64,000 nt of DNA from NCBI GenBank assembly GCA_030847615.1, contig JAUMIR010000003.1, positions 284,016,265 through 284,080,264 of the forward strand, written 5' to 3'. Positions 10,104 to 20,615 of this stretch are shown piece by piece. Each line of letters opens with the position of its first letter. Positions within the stretch are counted from its first letter, which is position 1. The notes beneath the pieces were generated by a model that saw nothing but the letters and a program-made list of their open reading frames with translations, was not told where the DNA came from and searched no databases. The translations under genes and the position numbers were made by a program. This DNA is from Gambelia wislizenii (Eukaryota > Chordata > Lepidosauria > Squamata > Crotaphytidae).

Positions 10104-10506
10104 CAGTGGCTGTTAAGCTTTTCTTTACCAGGACCCCCTTTAAATATCCTTTGTTGCAGTGGACCCCCAAGACTTAACTCAAGATTTAAAACAACAACAA
10201 ACAACAACAACAACAATAATAACAATAACAGCTATGCAATTGCACCATCGATTAAACCTTCCCTCAGAAGCATTGGAGGGGGTGGGAAGACATTTCTGCT
10301 GCTTCTTCCTGCAAATTTGTGCCTGGAGCAGATTGAATGGCAATGAGCAGGCCAAGCTAGCTAGCCAGTCTTTGCCTTGGCTCCTATCATGTGGCCATTC
10401 CACTGCAGGCAGGAGGTGGACAGAGCACCCTTCAAGCCTTCCCAGACCCCTTGTGAGGACATTGCAGACCCCTGGGGGTCCCTAGACCACAGGTTAAGAA
10501 CCACTA
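10104..10506 (+). mobile_element. hAT-A MITE, full-length copy
   Basis: Starts CAGTGGCTGTTAAGC and ends GGTTAAGAACCACTA. The interior has AAGACTTAACTCAAGATTTA, an (AAC)n run and GGCTCCTATCATGTGGCC. It is collinear, inverted, with the complete copy at 5,939-6,287. Its immediate left octamer does not match its right octamer. The matching octamer lies at 8,933-8,940 instead. Confidence 0.82.
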
Positions 10507-10599
10507 ACCTAGACCATCTTAACTGATAACGGAAATAACATCTGAGACAAAATGTAGCCTGTGACTCTAACATTGTCACATTTCTTCTGTATGATTTTT

Positions 10600-10690
10600 A
10601 ACATCTCTGCCTGATGAAGAAGCCAGTGAAGCTTCGAAAGGTTGCCTGGTATATTTTGTTCTTTTTAGTTGGCCCAATAAAGGTATCACT
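10600..10690 (+). mobile_element. Penelope-like tail fragment with hammerhead-type core
   Basis: CTGATGA (10,611-10,617) is followed by one A, a 5-bp stem GAAGC/GCTTC closing a CAGTGAA loop, then GAAA (10,636-10,639). Next comes GGCCCAATAAAGGTATCAC, a tail I associate with Penelope-like elements (known to carry hammerhead motifs). The extra A before stem II departs from the canonical core. Stems I and III are not evident, so activity is doubtful. Confidence 0.4.
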
Positions 10691-11164
10691 ATGTTGTGGA
10701 TTTTGGATTTTGCCGTCTTCAGTCAAGGTGGAATCCTAATAAATACCACATGTATGCTTTTCCCTACCTTAGTTTGAGAAATGGTGCCATCTGGTGTCTG
10801 CTGTATAACATACAACAGTGGTAAACAGGGTGTTTCAAAATATCAGAGCAGCCAGAGAGACCTTTTGGTCTGAGAGATAAACAACTTAGTTGAGTAAACA
10901 CAAGGAAGGGACAGTTTGCAGTTTTGGGTTCAGTTTTCATTTCCCAAATAATGCACTCTTGCTGAGTCACAATGAAGTCATAGTGAGTCATGCTGATTCC
11001 AGATGCTTTCTGTTTTCCCCATCTCCTAAAAAATTCATCTGGAAATAACTGTTTGAAGATAAATACAGACACATCTATAGAACTGTATCAGTTTCTATGC
11101 TCAAGTCAGTTTGTATTCAGATACTTCAACTGTTCCCTTTTTAATTGTTTGTTTGTTTATTAAT

Positions 11165-11340
11165 TTCCTCCAACTCAAAGCGCTGTACATGGCTTTCCTC
11201 CCCAATTTATGTGCACAACAACCCTACGAAGTAGATCAGGTTGAAAGAAAGGGAGTGGCCTAAAATTATCCTCTGATTTTCACATCACAGTGGGGACTTG
11301 AACTCTGATCTCCCAAATCCTAGCCCAACATAATGAAATT
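11165..11340 (-). mobile_element. MIR/CORE-type SINE, diverged
   Basis: On the minus strand it reads a tRNA-like head (reverse of GGACTTGAACTCTGATCTCC), then the CORE, then the MIR-like TAGGGTTGTTGTGCACA tail. Old and diverged. Confidence 0.6.
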
Positions 11341-11569
11341 GGATTTTGCTGGGGCAGCTGCCACTGTGTGTCAGTCTCTTCCTTTCCACAGAGCCTTCAT
11401 TCCAGGTACTTCTTTGTATCTTTCAGAAATATTTTGTCCCCATTTTTAAAAGACACTGTGAAGATCTTTTCATCCTCTGGATATTTTGGTCTACTACTCT
11501 CATCAGCCCCACCAAGCATGGCAAATGATAAATTATTTTAAAAGTTGTAGTCCAAGTTGTAGTTATAGC

Positions 11570-11712
11570 ACAATGATTCCCAGACTCTGGTTCTCTAGAT
11601 GTTTTGGACTTCAACTCCCAGAATTCCTGATTGTTGGCCACACTGGCTGGGGCTTCTGGGAGATGAAGTCTATAACTCCTGGAGGACCAAACTTTTGGAA
11701 CCACTGTGTAGT
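11570..11712. mobile_element. palindromic hAT-like MITE (family Q)
   Basis: The left arm TCTAGATGTTTTGGACTTCA and right arm TGAAGTCTATAACTCCTGGA are imperfect inverted repeats around GGCCACACTGGCTGGGGC. This GTTGGACTACAACTCCCA-type palindrome is the most numerous family in the window. Confidence 0.7.
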
Positions 11713-11948
11713 GTCCCAAGGGCCAAATACTTTCCACCCTTCTTTTAAGAGACTCCTCCACTTAGTTCTCCTCAAAATTTATTTCTCTGCTGCTCCTATT
11801 TCTATCTTAAACTAGTGTTTAAATACTCTTTTATTGCTGCTGCATGGAGATGGGAGTGAACTTACAATTCTGCTTGTTGGCCTTATGGAAAACAAATGAA
11901 GACAAGCAGTTCAAAACCATGTTTTGCCTGTGGGGTGTCTAGGAGCAT

Positions 11949-12200
11949 ATCTGTACTACATAGTCATAGCACTTTGATACCCCTGTAACTATCCCATGGA
12001 ATTCTGGGATTTGTCATTTGGTGAAGGACTAAAATTCCCTACTAGAAAGTTTTACTGCTGTAGTTCAGGGAAATGCACAAGAGTTATCCAGGAGAGAATT
12101 CTAAATATCTCACCAAACATCATATCCCAGGATTCCATAGGATTGTGCTATTGGAGTTAAAGTGGTATCAAACTGCTCTAACTGTGTAGTCTAGATACAC
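11949..12200. mobile_element. palindromic MITE (family P), diverged
   Basis: Left arm CCATGGAATTCTGGGATTTG and right arm TCCCAGGATTCCATAGGATT are inverted. The outer arms contain CTACATAGTC and ACTGTGTAGTCTAGAT. Same family as 33,227 and 59,519. Confidence 0.7.
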
Positions 12201-13350
12201 TATGGAAGCCCAAGCCAGGATCTTGTTGTCTCATTATAGTTAGCACAAAGCATGTTATGGCATGAGGGGTTGGAACTGAACTTCTTTGTGCTACTACTAC
12301 AACTTGTGGTTCTTTGGTGTGTGTACACATTAGTATCTTTGTTTAGTTGCAGATCTGCTGTAAGATCTACAAGATGTTTTAAGGTTATTTGAGAGGATTA
12401 ACAGGTCACTTATATGACATTACCATTTTGCTTGGGCTCATCCAGATTGGGGATTTGGGGCATTTTTTTGCACACAATTTAATGGTGCTTCTTTGTCTAA
12501 ACACTCCTCTGACTTTAAAAGAAAAACACACACCACTTCAACAGAATGTAGGGGAACAGCAGACAAGTGTCCAACTATTTTCCTACTGCACTAGGCACAA
12601 TGACCAGCATCCACAGTGACCTCTGGGGGTGTTTTGGAGATCCCTGCTGATGTTGTCAATGTCATTGGTCTGTGTCCAGCTATAGGAAAATATCCAGACC
12701 CTTGTCTTCTGCTCCCCCCCACTACCCACCAACCATGAGGGCTGGATTTGGGGGACACCATGAAGAAAGATGGGTTTGGGAACATATTTGTCATTGTGTG
12801 GTTGTTAGTGAAGTCTGACTTTGACAACAATCAGACAAGTGAGTTGTGATGGTGTATGTCTGACTTGTAGTTTGCCAGTATTGTAATTTTCTGGTTGATA
12901 TGTTTGGATGGGGGGAGTGACATTGCTCCAAGAAAACAAACATAAGAATAGCATCATTACGCTTTACCACTTTTGCATTATAGCTCTAGAATTTCCACAC
13001 AGCTGAGTCAAAGTGGTGGATCAACAACAAGATGACCCTAGAATATGAAAATTCTAGGTCCTTTTTCTATATCACTCTTGGAATATAGTTCCAATGAGCA
13101 GGAAAGATGATCTTTGAACCAAGAACCCACTCAAAAGCAAAGCAGCATCAAAATTTATTGAAATAATAGACAGGATGATGAAAAGCAATACATAATTATA
13201 AACAAAGGTAGTGGTAATAAAAAAAATTATAGCATAACAACTTAACATGGCTACCAAATAAGAAGACTATATAATAGCTAAGGCACAACTATTAAAAAGA
13301 GCATAATAGTAGCATTGAACATAATAATTAAAGCAGCTACAGTGTGACTA
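12201..13350. other. unique sequence, nothing recognised
   Basis: No family, RNA gene or exon identified. The stretch from about 13,140 is notably AT-rich. Confidence 0.4.
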
Positions 13351-13963
13351 GGGAGATTATCAGACAGGAACGAAAAAAGTATTTCTGTCCCACAATCTCC
13401 ACTCCCACCTCGTCCCATACTCTTCCTGCCACAGTCACCCTCCCTACCGCACTTACTCATCTCCCATTGACAGGGCAGCCCAGGAGTGAAAGGAGCTCTA
13501 ATGGAGCTCTGTTCACCTCCTGGATCGAAATCTCGCAGATTCTCGCAAGAAGACGCGAGCATGGGAAATTTAAAAATAAAAATAAAAGTAACATAAAAAA
13601 AGTGACAGCAAGCACAAAAACACACTTTAAAATGTTCAAGTAACACGGGGAGGGTCATAAAAAGTGTGTGACTTATCTGTATGTCCTGATCTCACCCAGA
13701 AGTGTTCTGGCAGGGACCTCCCATTGACGCTGGGATCTCGCCAGCATAACAGTGTACCTTATTGCACACAGGCAAATCCAGAACACAAACGGAATGGGGG
13801 ATTTATTGATGGCTTTTCACATAAAAAAAAAAAAAAGCAGCGCCACTGGAACGGCAGCAGAATGGGTGCACAACGAGGGAGGGAACAACGTCGTCTGATA
13901 AGGGAGCCCTTTTGAGATCTCCTGCTGTTGCTGTAACACCACTTTTGACGCATCTGATAATCT
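13351..13963. mobile_element. inverted-repeat element with AGATTATCAGA ends
   Basis: The left end GGGAGATTATCAGACAGG and right end CATCTGATAATCT are inverted. The right 470 bp is repeated at 3,712-4,176. About 613 bp, A-rich, without coding capacity. Target duplication is not clear and the superfamily is unknown. Confidence 0.55.
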
Positions 13964-14404
13964 AGCACAAACAGTAATCAAGGCATCATAAATGTCAACG
14001 AGTGTCTAAGAAAATCAAACAAATCTCAAACATTAAATCCTAGCTTAATACAACAGCTACACTAGTCTTACAAACTTCTGCACTTTAAATTTCCAGCTAG
14101 AAAATAAAATCATATCTACCATACCTGTAGACAGTTCAGGATTCTCAGATGGTTGCACAAAGGCTTTAAACAAGTCAGATCTAAATAGCATGCTAAGCAC
14201 AGATTCTCTGGCAAAGAACCGTCTCTGTTCCTGGTTGTATTTCTTCTACTTTTTATTTGGGCCTTTATACAACATTGTCACCATGCATGCCCATGGCTGT
14301 AACAGACTTCACAGTCATGTGTCTGCAGCTTTGATGGTCTTCAAAGCCCACTTTTTAATGTTTAATAGAAGAGGTGGTAGTACATCATATATAGCACATG
14401 CTTA

Positions 14405-14760
14405 GATTTGGAGGAAGGAAGAGTGAACATTGGAGGAAAGAACATCAACAATCTAAGATATGCAGATGACACTATGCTACTAGCAGAAAACAGCAAAGAC
14501 TTAGAGCAACTGCTAAGGGAAGTCAAAGAAGAAAGTGCAAAAGCAGGCTTAATTATGAACATTAAGAAAACAAAAATAATGGCCACAGAGGAGCTACACA
14601 AATTGAAATAGTGACAGAATTCCCATTCCTTGGGTCAGTCATAGCCCAGAACAGAGACAGCAGCCAGGAAATCAGAAGACTGGGACTGGGAGGGGGAAGA
14701 CTGGGACTGGGAAGCTATGAAAGAACTGGGTAAGATCATAAAACACAAAGATATAAAAAT
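14405..14760 (+). pseudogene. RTE/BovB-type LINE reverse transcriptase fragment
   Basis: A 67-codon open segment contains NINNLRYADDTMLLAE, the catalytic YADD box of reverse transcriptase, followed by KEESAKAGLIMNIKKTKIMA. This arrangement is characteristic of RTE/BovB LINEs. After a stop and frame change the block FLGSVIAQNRDSSQEI follows, also as in RTE. N-terminal RT and endonuclease are absent. It is a dead fragment. BovB is known for horizontal transfer involving squamates. Confidence 0.8.
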
Positions 14761-14884
14761 CTGAGAAAGAAGCTTCTTTTTATAAAGTTTTTTAATGCCT
14801 GCCCAGCCCCCTTTCTTCCTTGTCCTCTGTCTAGTTAGATTTTTTTTTTTAAAGCAGCATTGGGAGGATGGTGAAGGAGAGCTG

Positions 14885-16073
14885 GGTGCCAGTTACACGA
14901 CAAGTTTTGTCGCGGGGCTTACCGTGACTTCCTGATCCCGTATCCGTCCCTCACTGTTTATACGATTTTTGTCACTCTTTAGGAAATCCTGGAAGATCCC
15001 GTGGTTGATATTTACACGACAAAAGTTTTTATTGGTCCTGCACTCTTATATCCTGTGCTTTTGCTGTTTACACATGTTTAGCTTACTGGGATTTTTTTTT
15101 GGCTGTCAATCAAGGATGCGATTAGTCGTGTTTTCTCAACCTTGGTGACGCACTTTCTTTAGAGTTCTGTGCCATGAGCAATGCTATTGGCTGGCTGGGG
15201 GGGGGGAGAGGGGGCAGAGGTTTGGTATTCCCTTTGCCTCTTTAAAATGTTAACCCTTTAAGCAGAAGGCATTTTGAAAGACCCAGAATGTGAGCTTTTG
15301 CTCAGAGGCAGGAACGAGTGCTTTCCTTTTGAAATCAAGACTGGGGAGGGGAGGCTTGGTATTCCCCTTGCCTCTTTAAAATGTTAACCCTTAAAGCAGA
15401 GTTTTAACTGCAGCGTGAAGATTTCAAGCCAGTGACAGACAGGCATTTTGAAAGACACAGATGCTGGGATTTTTTTTTTTTTACTGTGCATTGTGACGGG
15501 GGTGGGTGGGAATAAAAGTGTGTTCATTCGCTCAGACGCTGGAATATTTTACTGTGCCCGTTCAGACCCAGGGAGGTGATAAAGGCAGGGGATGAATGGG
15601 CGACCCTCTGCCCACCACGATCTCTTTGTAACATGCAGTTGAGGAAGAGGTTAAAGCTGAAGGGTTTGCAGTGTAGAAATCCATTTAAAAAGGTGATTGA
15701 GTACACGCGTGTGTGCACACACACACATCAACCTACGTGCAGCTGGAAGGGATGCCTTTGTTTTCAGCTGGTGAGGCTGGATCTATTGAACGGGTAACTG
15801 ACCCCTCCTTTTCTGGTCGCTGATCTCTAAGCCCACCCCCAGTCACCATTTCCAGCCATCCCCTGGTACCAAGATATTTTGTCCCAGGCTGTTTACATTT
15901 CCGATTTTCTGAATCCTCCAGTGACTTTTTAAAAAACCGGCACAACCTGCGGGACTTGAGGGATAAAAGGTGCCCCCCCTTCCGAAAATCACATACCCAA
16001 CCCGATGTACATGTAAATTGCCAGGGATCGACACAAATTCTTCCCAGGACATTTTCATTGTGTAAACCGCACC
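14885..16073. mobile_element. CWG-flanked inverted-repeat element, copy 2 (1.19 kb)
   Basis: The left end GGTGCCAGTTACACGAC and right end inverse (TGTGTAAACCGCACC) are inverted repeats bounded by CTG at 14,882-14,884 and 16,074-16,076. The interior differs from the other copies and carries an internal duplication: GGTATTCCC-TTGCCTCTTTA near 15,225 and 15,357, and AGGCATTTTGAAAGAC near 15,267 and 15,442. TTTACACGAC-like motifs recur near the ends. No transposase frame. Confidence 0.68.
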
Positions 16074-16676
16074 CTGGAGAAGCACAAACGGTTGGTGTTG
16101 GGTTGCAGAAGGATGTCTGTAGTAAGCAATGTGAGAAAGCCTGAGTGGGAAAAGAGCAAGATTCTGCTCTAGCTGAACCAACTGTAGCCATGTGTACCTG
16201 CTTACAACTGGCAAGGTTAACAGCAGTTGTTTTGGGACTTCCTCATGGAGCATGAGTGAACAGCAAAACAGAGAGAAAAGGAGAGAGCAGATACACCTAG
16301 ATCTATAAGTTTGGCCTCCAATTGGGACATTATTAGAAAAGTGGAGGGTGGTGAAAGAAAAAGTCATTGCTGGATACATTTTGGAAGAAGCCTTGAAGTG
16401 TTCTCTAGAAGATTCCGAAAACTTTTGATTATTCATGCAAGACTTCCCTGACCTGGTTGTTTCATTTCACATGTGCATATCTTTAGTTCTGAATAAGAGA
16501 GTTTACCAAAACATGTTGAAGCTGCTGTTCTTTTTTGTGGTGTAGGAACATATCCCTATTCTTTCCATGTTATTTCTGCCTCTTGGCACCAAAGCTTCTG
16601 TTAAAGAAATAATATCTAGGAATGTATCTACTGTACTTCATTAACTGAGGTATACCTATACATTACATTTGGATTA

Positions 16677-16896
16677 CAGTATGACCCCCATACCCACAGG
16701 GGATATGTTCCTGGATTTACTATGGATTACCCAAAACAGCAGGTAATAGCAAACTTTGTTAAAATGAATGGCTTCAGGCCCTAGCATGCCAATGAGTTGT
16801 GCTGGAGGACCTAGAAGATGCCTAGAGAGGCCATTTTTTTGGACATGGGTAAGTGAATCTGCAGATATAGGTTCTGCAGATATGGGGGTCATATTG
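16677..16896. mobile_element. Tigger-like MITE, diverged copy
   Basis: CAGTATGACCCCCATACCC on the left and TATGGGGGTCATATTG on the right are inverted. TA lies immediately outside both ends (16,675-16,676 and 16,897-16,898). About 220 bp, no coding capacity. Confidence 0.78.
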
Positions 16897-16999
16897 TACT
16901 ATAAAATGTTCTACGTGGAGCTGCCTTGGAAGAGTATTCAGAAGCTGTATGGTCAAAAGAATTGCAACCAGGTTGTTAACTGGGGCTGGCTACAGGGAG

Positions 17000-17538
17000 T
17001 ATAGAACTCCCTTGTTGCAACAGCTCCTCTGACTGATGGTCCGTTCCTGGCCACAACTCAAAGTGCTGGTTATGATCTATAAAACCCCATACAACTCAAG
17101 TCCAAGTTATATGAAAGACAATATTCTTCCGTATGAGCTTGTCTGGGTTTTGAGAAGTTCAAGATAGGCCCTTCTCTCTGTCCCACCAACCTCACAGGTA
17201 TACCTGGTGGGAACACAGGAAGGGGTCTTCTTGGTGGCTGCTCCCAGGTGCTGAAATCCCTTCCTAGGAAGGCTAGATTGGTGCCCTCCTTCCTATCCTT
17301 CTTTAGGGAGGCAAAAACATTTTGGCAGGCCCTTGGGAACTGATTGCTCATTGGGAACAGTCTTTAATAATACGTTATATTCTTTGTATTTCTTGTTTGT
17401 AAGGGGAATGCTTTAAAATTGCTTTTTAATTCTTTTGATAGTTTAATTATATTTTAACTTTTGTATGATATGAAATTTTATCTGCATTTTTTGACTGGGA
17501 AAAAGGTGGGGATGATGATGATGATGATGATGATGATG
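17000..17538 (+). pseudogene. L2-like LINE 3' end with (GAT)n tail
   Basis: Translated pieces in broken frames follow the L2 C-terminal pattern: a segment starting at KVLVMIYKTP, then ILPYELVWVLRSSR, then a short A/P-L-x-NPF-type block near 17,255 and a Lys/Arg-rich end. The 3' UTR ends in a GAT microsatellite at 17,510-17,538, the usual simple-repeat tail of L2. No intact frame. Confidence 0.6.
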
Positions 17539-17539
17539 T

Positions 17540-18120
17540 GCTGGACACTAGAGTTACATTTCTTTCCTATGAAAAATCTTGGAGGGGTGGTCGGTAATTT
17601 GTGTGATTGTATCAAAATGAATGCGAGCAGTCAATTTTGTCAATTTGTGTGTGCACTAAAGTTAGGAGAACAGAATAGATTGTAATCTTAGACTCATTCA
17701 TCTGTGATTAGGTTTCTCTGAAACAGATGGGGTTTACTATATAGGATTGTGCTGTTAAAGGGGTTAATAACGAATTACATCTGAATTCAATCAGTCTGTT
17801 ATTTCCCCCTAGGAGGGATTGAGGTGGGAGTGATTTGGAGCAGTAAAGCAATGAAGATGGGGACAGGTGAACTTCCCTCCTTCCTGCTGCTTCTTATTCA
17901 AAGCCCTGACCCCCCTTCAGCGAGAGGTGGGGCGAACATAGTTTGTGCATAGTTAGCCTGAACTTTGTAAAGCAAACTACAGATACTGTACATTAATTTC
18001 AAATTAATATCATGGTACCATATGGCCTGTAGGTGGTGCTGTTTCTCTAGTTTTCTTTTTTCAGGGGCATTAAAGATGCTGGTGTGGATTCCTTTGTGAT
18101 ATTTATGGTTTTAAGTTATA
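17540..18120. other. unique sequence, nothing recognised
   Basis: No assignable repeat or exon. Confidence 0.4.
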
Positions 18121-18123
18121 AGC

Positions 18124-18215
18124 TGGGGTGGGCCAAGTATGGCCTTCCAGATGTTGTTGAACAGCCATTCCCATCAGCTCTAGTCACCCTAGTCAATGGC
18201 AAGGAATGCACTGAG
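18124..18215. mobile_element. family Q MITE arm
   Basis: CCTTCCAGATGTTGTTGAAC and TCCCATCAGCTCTAGTCACC match the left arm of family Q. The right arm is missing. Confidence 0.5.
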
Positions 18216-18334
18216 TCCAGGAATATCTGGAGGATCCTGTTCTGCTTTGCCCAGCTCTGTTGTAAAGCATTTGTATTAGTTGCCAGTTTCTGAGCCCAGT
18301 TCAAGCTATTGGTTTTAATATTTGACTGCTGCCA

Positions 18335-18390
18335 CACTGCAGAAATAATGCAGTTTGATACTGCTTTAATGATCAATGGAAGGGCACACT
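18335..18390. mobile_element. family P MITE, left arm only
   Basis: CACTGCAGAAATAATGCAG followed by TTTGATACTGCTTTAATG is the outer arm of family P. The rest of the element is absent. Confidence 0.6.
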
Positions 18391-19265
18391 TGCACACCCT
18401 TGATTTACAGTTAAAAAAATACTGTGCAGCAGCAGCAGCAACTTGTGGAGAATAATAACTTGAGTAATTAACTTCTGGCCATCATCTTGATTTGCAGGCA
18501 TGGTTGTGTATACATGTCAAACATGGATAGCTTCGCTTACCAGTTATTTTGCCAAAGGACTGTGGAAACAAGTAAACACCGCTGAAAATTTGCATTAATG
18601 CAAGCAATTTATATTATATTGTATCGTCTAGACAAGCCCCATGAGTTACTGCACTGGGTGATGCCAACCCTAGTGATGCCACTGGTAACAGCCCACAAAG
18701 CCATCAGCTGCCAGTTCCTGACAAGTTTCCATGAAAGAAAAAAAATGTAGTCACAAATGTGGTACCACTCACTGGCACTGTGGAAAAAACTGTCAGTCCT
18801 CTACCTCAGATAGCTTGAAATGCACTGATCTAAGGGATGACGTGTCTCATTGTAAATCTGTCCAAAATTCAGATCTTCAGGAGAGACTTTCTGGAGAATA
18901 TCATTCGGGAGGTACCACCTCTTGTTGTGCCTACCACTACTTCCTGCCTGATGGGCACAAAGAAGAGGGTTTTCTCCTGCGTTGCTCCCAAATTGTGGGA
19001 TACACTGTAGTATGTGGGGAAATCATTATTGTAATGCAATGCAATCTTATGTATCCCATGTTAAGTTCAGTTTAGGAATTTTCCCTGCTTGCATCAGTTC
19101 TCTCACACCCCCTTCTCCTTTCACTAGGCAATTTCAGCCAACTGGAGCAATGGGTCATTCATCACATGACCTAATTTAAGTATTATATGACACTTTGTCT
19201 AAGTTCCTTTTAAGTTTTGTCTCCATGTGGCTGGAGCCATCTTTGAAGTCTTAGAGTCTTAGCTT

Positions 19266-19356
19266 TGTTGCCTTTTGATGTACTCATTTTTACTGAGTAT
19301 AGGGAGCTCTTAAGCTCCCTATACTCAGTAAAAATGAGTACATCAAAAAGGCAACA
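19266..19356. repeat. near-perfect hairpin, 43-44 bp arms, 4-nt loop
   Basis: Left arm 19,266-19,308 and right arm 19,313-19,356 are complementary throughout except for one extra A/T in the run next to GATGTACTCA. The loop is CTTA. Arm identity is far higher than in the MITE palindromes here, so it is recent or constrained. It lacks recognisable transposon ends. Candidates are a snap-back replication product, a small-RNA hairpin, or an assembly artefact. Confidence 0.85.
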
Positions 19357-19494
19357 GAGTAATTTTTAAGAAGAATTCATGTTATGGTCTTCATGGCAAA
19401 CATTTGACTTTTAAAGGCACTCTAAAGGATAATGGCCTTTATCACATGGAGATCAGTGATTCAAATGCCAATGCTGCCACTCAGTGTAAACACA

Positions 19495-19497
<3 letters not shown>

Positions 19498-19540
<43 letters not shown>

Positions 19541-20252
19541 CTTTTCTTCACAAACAAAGATTTAGGGAGGACTCAACCCGCGCTTTCTGCAAGCGCATTG
19601 ATGACTAAAAAGGCCAATCCGAGATAAACAAGTCCGGTTGCAGAAAGCACAGCAGAAGGTCTCCTTGGGTGATGTTTCTGGGTTGTGATTCTTTCTGCAT
19701 TGTCGTTTCTCTTCAAGACTTGTTCGGCGTGAGTTCTCAAATAAGGCTGCAGCATTGTGGATAGTGCGTCTTTCATGCCTCCCAATGTGAGGCCACGGCG
19801 GACCATTGTTGGTGATCAATTTGGCCAAGCCTGAGATATTGTTTCAGGGAGTCCTTGTATCATTTTTTTGGAGTGCCCCTCTTACGCTGACCCGTGGCGA
19901 GTTCACTGTAGAGTACTATTTTTGGGAGGCGACGGTCCTCCATCCTAGAAACCTGCCCTGCCCAGTGCAGCTGTGTTCTCAGTATCATGGCCTCAATGCT
20001 GGTGATCCCTGCTTGCTCAAGGACAGCAACATTCGTCACATAGTCAGTCCAGTGTATATTTAGGATTGTGCGTATACAACGCTGATGAAAGTGCTCGAGG
20101 AGTCGTAGGTGGTGGCGATAGGTGACCCATGTTTCAGATCCATAAAGGAGAATAGACAGTACAATGGCTCTATACACACTGATTTTTGTGCTTCGCCTCA
20201 GGTGTTTATTACTGCAGACTCTTTTGTGAAGTCTTCCAAATGCACTATATGC
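19498..20252 (-). pseudogene. LINE RT C-terminal fragment with C-terminal zinc finger
   Basis: On the minus strand the protein reads ILLYGSETWVTYRHHLRLLE, then AMILRTQLHWAGQVSRMED, the C-terminal region of a non-LTR reverse transcriptase with an LYGSETW box. After a frame change it ends with FCCAFCNRTCLSRIGLFSHQ, a C2H2-like finger typical of this LINE type. The 3' end runs into a 42-bp (CT)n tract on the plus strand, probably its simple-repeat tail. The 5' end is truncated at about 20,252, against copia sequence. The clade is uncertain (RTE/L2-like). Confidence 0.8.
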
Positions 20253-20615
20253 CAAAAAGAGATCACAGAAAACACAAAGACTGCATAAATTTATGGCATA
20301 AAAGATTTGCTCATTGAAATGTTGAATGCATAAAGAAATTGGCTAATCAAGAGCTAGCAAGAGATTTTCATTTCAAGAACTGTTGTGTGAATGAAAGGTG
20401 TGTGGAATGCATTAAAGTAAAATCTACTGCACCTACATACAAGCCTCTCACAGAAAGACAATCTACTAAACTTCTTGAATTAATACATTCTGATCTCTGT
20501 TGACCATTTAATCAGAAATCAGTGGGTGGAAACCTCTATTTCATGACTCTCACAGATGATTTCAGCAGGAACACCCATTGCTACAGCCTAAAGGAGAAAG
20601 TTAAGCTTTTGAGTC
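20252..20615 (+). pseudogene. Ty1/copia gag-pre-integrase and integrase start
   Basis: A single frame with two stops encodes CINLWHKRFAH, the HxxxH start of the GAG-pre-integrase zinc motif. It continues through a Cys pair (RCVECIK) and LLELIHSDLC to LYFMTLTDDFSR, the start of the integrase core with its first Asp. This order is diagnostic of Ty1/copia. No frameshift separates the blocks over about 115 codons. Integrase core end, RT, RNase H and LTRs are not found nearby. Confidence 0.85.

Noticed and set aside
15843..16436. 197-codon minus-strand open frame
   Set aside because: It starts outside and ends inside the CWG-family element, crossing its boundary at 16,073, with no motif. Likely chance.
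19802..20063. plus-strand 85-codon open frame, also similar at 7,773-8,030
   Set aside because: Both are antisense shadows of the same LINE reverse transcriptase on the minus strand.
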